In this document: positions 8,340 through 17,148 of the stretch, in pieces
Position numbering within the stretch: the first letter of the stretch is position 1
Layout of the letters: each line of letters begins with the position of its first letter
Origin: an uncultured Acidobacteriota bacterium
GTDB lineage: Bacteria; Acidobacteriota; Terriglobia; Terriglobales; Acidobacteriaceae
DNA length: 27,149 nucleotides
Reading direction: 5' to 3'
NCBI GenBank assembly: GCA_903832475.1
Contig: CAILBQ010000663.1
Location: 1-27,149 of the forward strand
Position numbers and translations under genes: made by a program
The notes under the pieces: generated by a model
What the model saw: the letters and a program-made list of their open reading frames with translations, nothing else
Told to the model about the DNA's origin: nothing
The model's database searches: none

Positions 8340-10865
8340 TCAGGGTTTGGCGGCGAGTTGCGCCGGGTGGGCAGCGCGTGTTGAGGTGGTCGCGGCGAAG
8401 TGGGTCCCCGAAACATCCCAGGTGAGCACTGTCATGGAAAATGGCGGCAGGGAATAAGGAGCGTTGGGGTCGAAATTCTCCAGGGTGCCGTTCTTGGTTT
8501 TCACGTTTTCGTATTTCTCGTTGGAGTCGGTGATGTTGGCCGAGGTGAGGCGGCCTACTTTCACCGTGCCGTGAGGCGTGACGGCTCCCGAGAAGACGAC
8601 GGGCAGGCTAGCGTTGCGGGTCAGGTTGAAGAGCACCACGCTGGCATGGGTGCCGTCCGTGAAGGCGAACGACTGGATCTGGTGCGCGCCGGCAAGCTTG
8701 ATCTTGGCGTTGGGGCTTTCCGGCTGATCCCATGTCGGGTTAGAGCCGGACTGAGTCGTCTCGAGCATCTTGTCGTCGATGGCGGTGTTGGCTAGAGCCT
8801 CGGCGAGGAATGTGGGCCGCACGCGGTTGGTTTCGCCGCCCATATCGATCACCGATCCCCAGAGCGGGCTGAGTTCCTTGGCGTTCGGCTTGTCCGAATT
8901 CGAAAAGCCGTTGACGTATTCGGGCAGGCAGAAGAGCGCCTGGACGGAGACGTTGTCGTCGCGCATCATCAGCAGCATGTGCTCGGCGACGGAGATGCCG
9001 GCTCCGACGGAGGGGATGGCCGAGTCGATGGCTCGCTGGTCGACATTGCCTTGAGTAGTGCCAAGATTGACTTCGTAGACGGCGAGCTTGACTCCGCCTT
9101 TAGCGGCCACTTTGGCCTGCTGGGCGACGAGGCCGGTGGGGCGGCTGTCGAGGGCTTCGGGCTCGGCAAACATGGGGCCGAAGATGGCCTCGGTATTCGA
9201 CGCATCGTTGAACAAATTGAAGGTATAAGGCGCGATGTCGATGGTGTCGGCATGGGTGCGGATCGACAGCTCCTGTTCGTTCCACCAGGGAACGCCGAAC
9301 CAGCCATCCATGATCAGGTCGTACTTGTTGGCGTCGTAGTAGGGCGCGGTCTTGGCGATGGCGAAGACGTCAGCGACGAGCGTGGCGTAGGCCTTCGGCT
9401 CGGGGATGCCCTCGCCTGCGAAGGAGCCTCCGTTCCAGGTTTCGTTGCCGAGTTCGAGATGAATGCTGGAGAAGACGCTGGACCAGGGAGCGCTCTGGCC
9501 GAGGGCGGCGCGCTTGGCGCCGTAGGGAGTGGATGCGGGGCCGGAGAGGAATTCGACCAGGTGGCGCATGCCTTCGGCGGTCATGCCGGCGGGAAGCGAA
9601 ATCCAGGGATCGGCTTTGACGGCCTGGCAGAGAACGAGAAATTCATTGATGCCGATGGGAATGTCGAGTTGTTCCTTGGGGCCTTCGCTGTAGCCGGCGC
9701 GCTGGCGGGCGTAGGGGACGGCGAGCAGGTTGTCGATGGAACTGCCGAAGCTGGTGCCGTTGTCCATGTAGCGCAGAATGCCGGGGTGGAGCTCGCGCAG
9801 TCGGTCAACGACGGCGTTGCGGAAGGCGGTGGGATTGTCGGGAGCGGCCGACTCGACCAGCGAGGCGTCATCCAGCAGTGCGGACCCTCCGCGGATGCCC
9901 AGCGTGACAGCGATGGGTCCGTTGTAGCCGCCGTCTTCTCGGCCGTCGAAGGTGAATTTGAAGTCCTGCCATTGGTTCGTCAGGCGGGCTTCCTTATCGA
10001 GGTAGGTGATGTTGCCGTGGCGCTTGGAAAGACGGGTCACCATGGCAGAGAAGCCGTTCTTGCCGCTCAGCGTCTTGGCGCGAAACGAAAGCGTGTAGGT
10101 GCCCTTGAGCTGAACGAAGGAGTGATCTTCCCAGGTGTCGAGGTCCGCGGTGACGGCGGCGAACTGGGCCTGATTTGCAGATGCTTCGAGGCGAACGGCC
10201 TGCTTGCCCGGTGAGTTGGGTGAGATGTCGTGAAATTCGGTGGTGACGGTGGCGCCATTTTCCGCGGAAATGCGCCAGCCTGCCGGGGCGTTGCCGGGCA
10301 TTTTCATGCGTACGATGTAGAAGTCGCCGACCTGCGGATGCACAGCAAGACGGCCAAAGTTCACCCAGACGCCCTGGTGCTGTGCGCTGGCAGCGACCGT
10401 ATTGCCGGCGACGATGCCGGCCTCGCCCTTGGCAGCTCCGTAGAAAAACTCGAAAGTCCCACCCTTCGCAAAGTCAACCGGCCATCCGCTCCACTCGTCG
10501 TTGTCGGCGCAGGAGTCGCCGTTGACAAACTTGCATTGCAGAATGGTTTGCCAGATCTGGCCTTCGAAGCCGGGATTGCGGAAGGTAAGGTCGCGCAGCA
10601 TCAAGCCGGAGTCATAGAACGACTGGCCGCTCATGTTCATGCCCAGACGCTTGACGTTGGAGCGCAAAATCTTGGAGCTGATGTTGATGCTGGTAGGGCC
10701 GTTGGGATTGGAAGCCTGGGTTGGGGCAGCAGACTTCGGCTGGCAGCCGGCGGTTGACGCAAGCAGGGGAAGCAGAATGAGGACGGGCAAAATCCGCGAA
10801 AACAGCGAAGCAACGGGGCGCAGGGGCGACTCGCACACTCGCGAAGATTCAGGAAGGCTGGTCAT
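8340..10865 (-). CDS. GH51-like glycoside hydrolase, predicted lipoprotein, without repeats or lectin
   Basis: Predicted envelope-anchored paralogue (841 residues) of the two large glycosidase-lectin proteins. The ATG at 10865 overlaps the upstream glycosyltransferase stop by 17 bases, suggesting translational coupling; GTG 10934 is an alternative start with no clear ribosome site. The N terminus has a basic stretch, a hydrophobic core and STAGC, a plausible lipobox with Cys41. Then come a beta region, a CBM4/9-like domain ending SALLDDASLVES, and the catalytic region with ELGNETWNG (Glu475, acid/base) and VYEVNLG (Glu598, nucleophile). The terminal beta domain ends LPPFSMTVLTW. It lacks the GCGSCG cysteines of its paralogues. 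Being last in a glycosyltransferase operon, it may trim the same glycan during synthesis or turnover (inference). The clan is fairly sure, the substrate unknown. Confidence 0.8.
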   Translation of the reverse strand: MTSLPESSRVCESPLRPVASLFSRILPVLILLPLLASTAGCQPKSAAPTQASNPNGPTSINISSKILRSNVKRLGMNMSGQSFYDSGLMLRDLTFRNPGFEGQIWQTILQCKFVNGDSCADNDEWSGWPVDFAKGGTFEFFYGAAKGEAGIVAGNTVAASAQHQGVWVNFGRLAVHPQVGDFYIVRMKMPGNAPAGWRISAENGATVTTEFHDISPNSPGKQAVRLEASANQAQFAAVTADLDTWEDHSFVQLKGTYTLSFRAKTLSGKNGFSAMVTRLSKRHGNITYLDKEARLTNQWQDFKFTFDGREDGGYNGPIAVTLGIRGGSALLDDASLVESAAPDNPTAFRNAVVDRLRELHPGILRYMDNGTSFGSSIDNLLAVPYARQRAGYSEGPKEQLDIPIGINEFLVLCQAVKADPWISLPAGMTAEGMRHLVEFLSGPASTPYGAKRAALGQSAPWSSVFSSIHLELGNETWNGGSFAGEGIPEPKAYATLVADVFAIAKTAPYYDANKYDLIMDGWFGVPWWNEQELSIRTHADTIDIAPYTFNLFNDASNTEAIFGPMFAEPEALDSRPTGLVAQQAKVAAKGGVKLAVYEVNLGTTQGNVDQRAIDSAIPSVGAGISVAEHMLLMMRDDNVSVQALFCLPEYVNGFSNSDKPNAKELSPLWGSVIDMGGETNRVRPTFLAEALANTAIDDKMLETTQSGSNPTWDQPESPNAKIKLAGAHQIQSFAFTDGTHASVVLFNLTRNASLPVVFSGAVTPHGTVKVGRLTSANITDSNEKYENVKTKNGTLENFDPNAPYSLPPFSMTVLTWDVSGTHFAATTSTRAAHPAQLAAKP

Positions 10866-12135
10866 CGATGGCCTGTTCATAGAGATGGAGAATGCGATCG
10901 ATCTTCTGGTCCCAATCATACTGCTGTTCGACACGCCGTCGGCCGGCAGCGCCTAGATGGACGCGCAAGTTGGGGTCAGCGATGAGGCTGCGCATGGCGG
11001 CCTCGAAGCCGGTCTGGATGGTCTCAGCGTTGGTCGGGTCAACGAGGATGCCGCAGGAGGTGTCGAGGTAGTCTGCCGGGCCTCCCCACGCGGTCGCGAT
11101 GACCGGGATGCCGCAGGCCATGGCCTCGAGGACGACAGCGCCGCCGCACTCGTAGATGCTGGGCAGCACAAGGGCGGTTGCGCCGCGAAGCAGCGTGGCG
11201 CACTCGGGTTGCGGAAGCCAGCCAATCCAGCGCACGCGGTCGGCAACGCCAAGGCTTGCGGCCAGGGCAGTCCACGGGGCGCGCATGGCGCCATCGCCGA
11301 CCACCTCAAGCTGAGCCCCGGGGATGCGCGCAAGAGCCTGGAGCACAAAGTCGAGGCGTTTCCAGTCGACGAGGCGGCCGATGAAGACGAAGCGCGCAGC
11401 AGGCGCTTCTACGAGGCTTGGTTCCAGGCCTTGACCGGGGAGCGTCCAGATGCTTAAATCGACGCCGTTCTCAGGAATCTCGATGACTTGGCCGGAGATC
11501 GACGATGGTAGGGCAATGCGCGTACGCTGGTTCGCGACCAGCAGGAGCTTGGCGTTCTTCTTGCCGGGAATGATGCTGTTCACGAGATCGGCACTGGCGC
11601 GTCCTAAGGCAACCACGATGCGGGTGAAGAGCGATTCAGCACCGCGGAAAGAAGCGGGATAATCCATGCCGCCGTTCATGGGACCAATGATCACGGGCAC
11701 CTTGAGGCCGGAGATGAACGATGGCGCCTTGGGCGAGACCGGGATGGGTTGATGAACGACGGTGATGCCTTGTTCGCGAATCAGGCGTTTGACCATGCTG
11801 CGCTGAATGAGCTGGTTGATGAGCACCATGAGCGTGCCGAAGGATGCCTCGGCCACGCGGCGGGGCAACGGCCGGCTGAGCTGCCAGATGAGCTTGTGGT
11901 ACCACTTGTCGGGAATGTACTGGATGCGGGACTGATCGTTCGGGAAGAGGGATTCGAGTTCGGGCCGCGTGCGGCCGTGAATGATCAGCCAGGCCTCCTC
12001 GCCGCGCCGGCGGAGCCGAGCGAAGTAATGCAGGGGCAGCGAGGCTTCGCCTCCAAAACGAAAGGATGCGTTTTCAGCGACGATGCAGATGCGCAAAGTT
12101 TTGTGACTTTGAACCTTAGGCAAGGGAGCGGGCAT
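10849..12135 (-). CDS. GT4-family glycosyltransferase
   Basis: Cytoplasmic retaining glycosyltransferase of 428 residues with the two-domain GT-B fold. The N-terminal domain starts RICIVAENASFRFGGEAS, the glycine-rich acceptor-side loop. The C-terminal domain has FVFIGRLVDWKRLDFVLQAL, VVGDGAMRAPW and the nucleotide-sugar motif IYECGGAVVLEAMACGIPVI, an E-x7-E pair at Glu329 and Glu337. These are classical GT4 features. The start at 12135 has only a weak GAAAGAAA upstream. The gene lies between another GT4 gene (143 bases upstream) and the lipoprotein glycosidase, which overlaps its stop. It probably adds one sugar to a lipid-linked repeat unit; donor and acceptor are unknown. Confidence 0.88.
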   Translation of the reverse strand: MPAPLPKVQSHKTLRICIVAENASFRFGGEASLPLHYFARLRRRGEEAWLIIHGRTRPELESLFPNDQSRIQYIPDKWYHKLIWQLSRPLPRRVAEASFGTLMVLINQLIQRSMVKRLIREQGITVVHQPIPVSPKAPSFISGLKVPVIIGPMNGGMDYPASFRGAESLFTRIVVALGRASADLVNSIIPGKKNAKLLLVANQRTRIALPSSISGQVIEIPENGVDLSIWTLPGQGLEPSLVEAPAARFVFIGRLVDWKRLDFVLQALARIPGAQLEVVGDGAMRAPWTALAASLGVADRVRWIGWLPQPECATLLRGATALVLPSIYECGGAVVLEAMACGIPVIATAWGGPADYLDTSCGILVDPTNAETIQTGFEAAMRSLIADPNLRVHLGAAGRRRVEQQYDWDQKIDRILHLYEQAIDDQPS

Positions 12136-12278
12136 GGCTTAGAGATTTTCTTTCATTAGCCGTAGAAAGGTGCTGATGTTCTGGGTTGGTTGTCCTGACG
12201 CAAAGACGCTTTCGAGGGACAGACCATGCTGGGACGATTCATCGACAAGGTGTCGTATTGGAGTGGGGCGCGGCAAGA

Positions 12279-13565
12279 TCAGGTTCGCGAAACTTCCGCG
12301 GCAAGGCTTTCCGTCAAATCGATCTCGCCAACACTGGCCGGAGGATACGAGAGAGATCTCGTAGACGACTCTTCGACGTCAATGGGGCGATTCAGGACCT
12401 GCTCCATGACCGTGCGCATCGATTTACCCCATACATCCCAGTTGAGAGTGCTTTCGAATTCATCGCGGCTCGACAGCACCAGGGCTGCATAGCGTGAGGG
12501 CTCTGCGATAACCTCGGCAATCTTGTCCGCGTAGGCTTGCCCGGGAGCTTCGAAAGGCATGAGGAACCCATTCACGCCGTCATTGAGAGAGCCGCGAACG
12601 CCACCCGTATCCGCCGCGATGGTAGGCAGACCGAAGGCGCTTGCCTCGCAGGTGACAATGCCCAGTCCCTCGGCGCGCGTAGGGAAGAGCAGGAAGTGCG
12701 CTTCCAGGAAGAGCTGAGAGATCTGCTTTCGTTGCTCGGGATCGTTTTTGTTGAGGAAAGGAATGACCCGGAGTTTGGGGTGATTAAACTCGGCTGGAGG
12801 AACGCAGCCAAGGACTGTCAACTGCGCGTCAATGCCGCGATCGAGCAGGCTCAGCAGGCATTGATGGGCAATGTTTCCGCCTTTGCGCTCCCAATCGACC
12901 CCGACCAGCAGCAGGTTGACCCGGCTTTGAATGCTTCGGCGCAGGGCGATGCCTCGCGTTGGAGGATCCTTAAGATTGGCGCCGAAGCTGATTTTGAAAA
13001 CCGTGTTAGGGTCGGCTCCGTAATGGTTGCAGGCGCTGTCGACGGCCCAGTCGGAGGGATAGACAGACGCCTTGGCACGGCCAATAGCTGCCGCCTCGAT
13101 GCGTTCGCCCTCAGCCCTGCCAAAGTTGGACACTTCAGAGAATTCGGGATAGTAATCGACAATCGCGGCCCACGTGATGTCGGTGTAATAGACGATAGGC
13201 AAATCCGTGCGAAGGGACGCAATCTCGACAGAAGCCACAGGCGCGAAAAGTATGTCGCAGGGCGACTCTTTGAGTCGCCGTTCGAAAAAGCGACCGAGGC
13301 GCCTGGACAGGATGCGATTGTGATCGGTGGCAAGAATGTTGCCGGTGAGCCGCAGCCAGATACGATTCAGGCGGGCCACATTGTCGATGATAAATTTCGT
13401 TCCCAGGGACTCATCCGGACCGAGATAAACAACATAGCACACATGCGATTCCAAGGCCTGCGACATGAAGTAGAACGTTCCGGACCAGGAACGGATATTA
13501 CGCGCATCAAAGCGATGCACGAATCCGATTCTCAGCCTCGGTTTCGTTGTCGGGCCATCGGGCAT
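12279..13565 (-). CDS. GT4-family glycosyltransferase, first gene of the minus-strand glycan operon
   Basis: Retaining GT-B glycosyltransferase of 428 residues. It opens LRIGFVHRFDARNIRSWSGT, then carries VNLLLVGVDWERKGG and FPTRAEGLGIVTCEASAFG, an E-x7-E pair at Glu299 and Glu307, and TGGVRGSLNDGVNGFL, all typical of GT4. The ATG at 13565 is preferred because GAGG lies about 10 bases upstream and the Rossmann strand begins 10 residues later. The open frame runs on to 13679 with no ribosome site and an unusual leader sequence. The promoter at 13777-13804 would leave a leader of about 200 nt. The 143 bases before the next gene (12135) show no terminator, so co-transcription with 12135-10849 and 10865-8340 is likely. 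Confidence 0.87.
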   Translation of the reverse strand: MPDGPTTKPRLRIGFVHRFDARNIRSWSGTFYFMSQALESHVCYVVYLGPDESLGTKFIIDNVARLNRIWLRLTGNILATDHNRILSRRLGRFFERRLKESPCDILFAPVASVEIASLRTDLPIVYYTDITWAAIVDYYPEFSEVSNFGRAEGERIEAAAIGRAKASVYPSDWAVDSACNHYGADPNTVFKISFGANLKDPPTRGIALRRSIQSRVNLLLVGVDWERKGGNIAHQCLLSLLDRGIDAQLTVLGCVPPAEFNHPKLRVIPFLNKNDPEQRKQISQLFLEAHFLLFPTRAEGLGIVTCEASAFGLPTIAADTGGVRGSLNDGVNGFLMPFEAPGQAYADKIAEVIAEPSRYAALVLSSRDEFESTLNWDVWGKSMRTVMEQVLNRPIDVEESSTRSLSYPPASVGEIDLTESLAAEVSRT

Positions 13566-13776
13566 TGCGAAAAAACCTCTTTCCGGAGAGACATTTTCCG
13601 GTTCACCGATTAAAGGCCGATCATGCGTACTGCCTTCAACAGTGTATTGGAAAGGACACCGTTCCCTTGAAAATATCATGGGTGAAGGTTGAATCTAAGC
13701 GCGGAATGAGGGCGGTAACGCGAAAGTTGCAGCCGGCTTCCCGAACAAGAACGGACCCTGTGAGCAGCGAGTTTTC

Positions 13777-13804
13777 AGTATAGCTGGCGTTCAGGCGCGA
13801 TCAA
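13777..13804 (-). promoter_or_regulatory. Sigma70-type promoter for the glycosyltransferase operon
   Basis: On the minus strand, TTGATC (13804-13799) and TATACT (13782-13777) are separated by 16 bases, giving 4/6 and 5/6 matches to the -35 and -10 consensus. It points at the glycosyltransferase genes and lies just beyond the stop of the S9 peptidase homologue. The predicted transcription start near 13770 leaves about 200 untranslated bases. Confidence 0.55.
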
Positions 13805-13845
13805 AAAAGGAATTGCATTCTCGAATTCGTTCCACGCAAAACCGC

Positions 13846-16248
13846 TTATAAATTCCTTACGAAGTAGTCGGTCAGCGTCTTGAAAAGAACCGTGCGTGCC
13901 GGAAGGTCGTCCACATTGTGTCCACGGTCAGCGAGCAGCAGAATCTGTGCGGATTTGCCGTTGTCGAGCAGGCGGTCTTGAAGGGCAAGCAGGTTTTCCG
14001 GATGCACGAATTCATCGTCGGTGCCCTGTGCCAGCATCAGAGTGCTCTTGAAATACTTGGCGTTGTCGAGCGCGGACGATGCGTCCCACCCGTCGGCGTG
14101 AAGGACCGGATCATCAAGGTATCGTTCCGCGAAGACAGCATCGTAGAAATGCCAATCGGTCACGGCGGCGCCGGCAAAGCCCGCTTTGAATGGCACGGGG
14201 CGATCCAGCATGGCGTGTACGGCCAGGAAACCTCCATACCCCCAGCCATATACGCCGAGCCGCGTAGGGTCGACATAGGACTGGCGTTTCAGGAATTCGA
14301 CTGCGTCGCGCTGATCGGTCATTTCCTGGGCAGAAAGGCGTAGGTGGATGGGTTCTTCGAAGTAGTGTCCTCGCGCGGCCGTGCCCTGGTTGTCCATGGC
14401 AAACATGACGAAACCCTGTTGCGCCATCGACTGCATCCACAGGCCAGTCGACCCTGCCCACCTGTCGCGGACGAACTGCTCTCCGGGGCCTCCGGCCAGG
14501 CAAAGGATGACGGGATACTTGTGGTCGGCCTTGAAGTCGGGCGGGCGAATGATCAGCGCCTGTGCCGTGGCTCCCTGATGCAGTCGGATGGTCAGGAATT
14601 CAACCGGCTGCAGGGGCGGCAAGGTCGCGAGGCTCGGATCCGGGTTGGGAGCCGGAGGGATGGGTCGTGCTTCCTTCGGTGAAACCTCGGGATGTTCAGG
14701 CAGCACCGCAACACGATTAGGCTCGGAGTTGCCGGCGCTGGCTCGGAGCAGAACAAGATCCGCATGACCCGGGTCGGCATAAGACGAGAAACTGTCGACG
14801 AAGCTGTGGGCGTCGGGGGCGAACGCGGGGTCGTGAGTGCCGCCCTGTTGTGTTAGATCGTGCGGATCTCCTCCGGTCAGGTCTACTCGAGAAACCTGGC
14901 GTTCGAGAGGCGATTTGCGGGTGCTGGTGAAGTAGATCTGGCCGCTGAAATCATCGACCGCATCAACATGAGTCACTTCCCAATCGCCCTTGGTTATTTG
15001 CGCCATCTGCTTCCCTGACATGTCGTAGAGAAACAGATGACGGTAGTTGTCGCGCTGGCTCGACCAGAGGAAGCGCTTGCCGTCCGGGAAGAAGTGCCAG
15101 TCATCACTCACATTGATCCAATACGCGTCGCTCTCGGTCAAAAGGGTCACGGCTTTTCCTGTAGCCAGATCGGCGAGTAGCAATTGCAAATGTTGCTGGC
15201 GGCGATCGAGACGCTGGATAGCGATATGGCGATGGTCAGGGAGCCAGCAGACCCGGGCGATATACGAATTCTTGGTATCACCCAGGTCGATTTTCACGGG
15301 GGCGCCCCCGCCGGCTTGCTTGACAAAGACCTCAACGACTGGCAGGTTTCCGCCCGGCTTGGGATAAATGATTTCGCGCTCTTCCCCTTCACTGGATTTC
15401 AACGAATATTTGGCTACGGCCTGGTCGTCAATCTGCAGGTAGGCCAGTGCGGAGGAGTCAGGTGACCACCAGTATGCGCGGGACAGGTGGAACTCGTTCC
15501 GATAAGGCCAGTCGAGTTCGCCTTGCAGGACGTCAGCGTGGGGCGAGGATGCGAATTTGCGGATCGCACCCCCTTCCGACGAAATGAGACTAAGGCTGTG
15601 ATTTCGAACAAAGCTCACAGTAGCCCCGTTGGGCGCCAGCGCGACGTCTGTCAGCTCGTCAGCGCCGGAGACAAGCGTTCGCGCCTTCCGGCTCGCCGTG
15701 TCAAACCACGCCATCGACGACTCTCCAATGAGAAGGATTGAAGAATGGTCTTTGGACCATGCAAAGTCGTGCAGCAGGAATGGATTCGAATTTTCGTCGT
15801 CATCGGGAGCCCGCGGTTTGAACGGGGTCGTGCCACGCAGAGCGGCTGTGACTTCCTCCGCAGCGACGAGGCGGACCGGGTCGACGGAACCGGAAGCAGA
15901 GGTATTCGAAAGAGTCGTCGATGCCGACTGGTCCGAGGAAGTCTGGGCGGAAGAGGAGACGGCGGGTGCGTCAATCTCCAGTCCCCATATCTCCAGCTGG
16001 GGCAGGGTGCGATGCGGAGGCGGCGCCGCGGGAGCCCATCGCAGCCATGCAACTCGTGAGCTGTCGGAACTCCAGTGAAGGGTCTGAGAACGCTGATTTT
16101 GGTCCGGCTCCGCGGCAATTCTTTGCACGGTCAGGGAATTCGTCAAGGGCGCCTGCGACGGTTGGGCGAAGATGACCGAAGCGAACAACAAAAACACAGG
16201 AAGGAGGCGGATAGGTTGCGTAATGCAAGCGGTCATCGTTTGGTCCAT
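13846..16248 (-). CDS. Exported S9B (DPP IV-family) peptidase homologue with Ser-to-Gly at the nucleophile
   Basis: Predicted exported protein of 800 residues. ATG 16248 is chosen because a signal peptide follows (QPIRLLPVFLLFASVIFAQP, cleavage near FA|Q); the frame is open to 16488 but that extension has no leader-like sequence. A seven-to-eight-bladed beta-propeller (about 40-540) contains ELDWPYRNEF and YWWSPDSSALAYLQIDD, aligning with the DPP IV region DWVYEEE ... WWSP. An alpha/beta hydrolase domain (about 560-800) follows. The nucleophile elbow, normally GWSYGG, reads GWGYGG with Gly670 (GGG at 14241-14239). The aligned Asp (GTDDEFVH, Asp745) and His (DRGHNVDD, His777) are kept. The Glu pair that holds a substrate N terminus is reduced (RNE at 250-252). 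The frame is intact, so it is either a pseudopeptidase with a binding role or uses altered chemistry. It appears monocistronic. Confidence 0.85.
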   Translation of the reverse strand: MDQTMTACITQPIRLLPVFLLFASVIFAQPSQAPLTNSLTVQRIAAEPDQNQRSQTLHWSSDSSRVAWLRWAPAAPPPHRTLPQLEIWGLEIDAPAVSSSAQTSSDQSASTTLSNTSASGSVDPVRLVAAEEVTAALRGTTPFKPRAPDDDENSNPFLLHDFAWSKDHSSILLIGESSMAWFDTASRKARTLVSGADELTDVALAPNGATVSFVRNHSLSLISSEGGAIRKFASSPHADVLQGELDWPYRNEFHLSRAYWWSPDSSALAYLQIDDQAVAKYSLKSSEGEEREIIYPKPGGNLPVVEVFVKQAGGGAPVKIDLGDTKNSYIARVCWLPDHRHIAIQRLDRRQQHLQLLLADLATGKAVTLLTESDAYWINVSDDWHFFPDGKRFLWSSQRDNYRHLFLYDMSGKQMAQITKGDWEVTHVDAVDDFSGQIYFTSTRKSPLERQVSRVDLTGGDPHDLTQQGGTHDPAFAPDAHSFVDSFSSYADPGHADLVLLRASAGNSEPNRVAVLPEHPEVSPKEARPIPPAPNPDPSLATLPPLQPVEFLTIRLHQGATAQALIIRPPDFKADHKYPVILCLAGGPGEQFVRDRWAGSTGLWMQSMAQQGFVMFAMDNQGTAARGHYFEEPIHLRLSAQEMTDQRDAVEFLKRQSYVDPTRLGVYGWGYGGFLAVHAMLDRPVPFKAGFAGAAVTDWHFYDAVFAERYLDDPVLHADGWDASSALDNAKYFKSTLMLAQGTDDEFVHPENLLALQDRLLDNGKSAQILLLADRGHNVDDLPARTVLFKTLTDYFVRNL

Positions 16249-16548
16249 TCCGTTAATCCGGGTACGCGCTAGCCAGCGCAGTCGTTGGGCATTGGAACTT
16301 ACAGGATAAATCGAGAGGCGATCCCCGAAATGCGGAAGTAGTTCAATAGGGACAGCCGCAAACTCGCTAAACGCAATGCGATAGGGAAATGAGGACCGGC
16401 ATGTTGGAAGGGAGGTCAATCGGCGCTGGTTACCTAGGATTTGCGCGTTTTGTGCATTTCTGTACAGCTCGATTTTGGCGTTCTCCAAATCGCGAAGGAT
16501 TTAAAAATCGAAAGTAACGGAGTTTCACCGCGGCCTTTACATTCACAA

Positions 16549-16572
16549 AAAGTGCATCTCCGGATGCATTTT
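16549..16572 (-). terminator. Orphan terminator-like hairpin in the divergent region
   Basis: AAAGTGCATC (16549-16558) pairs with GATGCATTTT (16563-16572) around a UCCG loop: ten pairs, one of them a G-T wobble. On the minus strand the stem is followed by a run of five T (CTTTTTGTG), the better terminator orientation. It shares the 12-mer CATCTCCGGATG with the terminator at 5736-5766. No recognised gene reads into it, since the flanking genes diverge from this region. Confidence 0.5.
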
Positions 16573-17004
16573 GAGCGAAAAATCCCTTCGATCCTGCGTT
16601 CAAAGTTTTTTCACTGTAAATATTTGATCCGTTTCAGTGCTTGTCCCTGGTGCACAAGTCAGGGGCGCGGTAGAGCTTGCCGGCATGAACATCTGGCGTG
16701 CAATCGATTCGATGAATATTTGTAAGCCGTTCAAAAATAAAGATAATTTCCCTGCGACGGAACGTTCAACTGAGCCGAAACCGCCACGTTTGGACTCGAA
16801 TAACTTCAGTCCAAACTGGTGTCTGCCCCATTCCCAATAAGAAACCTCTAAAAATCGGCGATGCGGCCCGACCAATTCTGTGCTGTATGGTAGGACAAAC
16901 ATCTCTTTAAGTAGTCCAACGGCGAACCGGAAACAGGCCACTTTTTCCGCCCAGCCAATACCCAAAAAAAAAATAAGAAAAAGTAACGCAAAATTTGGAA
17001 ACTA

Positions 17005-17028
17005 AGGTAATCTTAATTTCAGTTACCT
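17005..17028. promoter_or_regulatory. Inverted repeat upstream of the third glycosidase gene
   Basis: AGGTAA (17005-17010) and TTACCT (17023-17028) form a perfect 6-bp inverted repeat with a 12-base spacer, and ATTACC follows at 17030-17035. The location, 120 bases before the start codon in AT-rich DNA, would suit an operator. A 6-bp match in such DNA may occur by chance. Confidence 0.25.
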
Positions 17029-17148
17029 AATTACCACCTTGGTTCCGGCTCCTGCCACTTGCGTGTGAGTGGTTCGGCGCAAATAAAGACGTTCGGCCCG
17101 AGACGTTCCCAAAACGCTCTGTCCCATTTTCTATAGGAGTTTCCACTC

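Larger units (their letters stand above)
16249..17148. other. Divergent intergenic region, AT-richer, with orphan hairpin
   Basis: About 900 bases separate the divergent S9 homologue and third glycosidase genes. Up to 16488 the peptidase frame stays open, so part may be leader. The rest is noticeably AT-rich, with A and T tracts near 16968-16983. It contains a strong UCCG-loop hairpin at 16549-16572, an AGGTAA/TTACCT inverted repeat at 17005-17028, and the Shine-Dalgarno AGGAG at 17135-17139. A 121-codon minus frame (16965-16600) begins with TTG lacking a ribosome site and is unconvincing as a gene. Confidence 0.5.

Noticed and set aside
8979..10214. Plus-strand open frame (411 codons) antisense to the lipoprotein glycosidase
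   Set aside because: The minus-strand protein has clear family motifs; the plus frame is Gly/Val/Ala-rich with no domain pattern, as expected from GC-rich third positions.
13846..16488. S9 homologue starting at 16488
   Set aside because: The extra 80 residues have no leader character, and a proper signal peptide begins just after the ATG at 16248.
16600..16965. Minus-strand 121-codon frame in the divergent intergenic region
   Set aside because: It starts with TTG next to a T tract without a ribosome site and resembles no family I know. Only the nearby hairpin supports transcription, so it is not called as a gene.
16961..16985. A tract as a sign of an insertion-sequence or integration boundary
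   Set aside because: No flanking inverted repeats, target duplications or transposase remnants are seen; AT-rich promoter DNA explains it.
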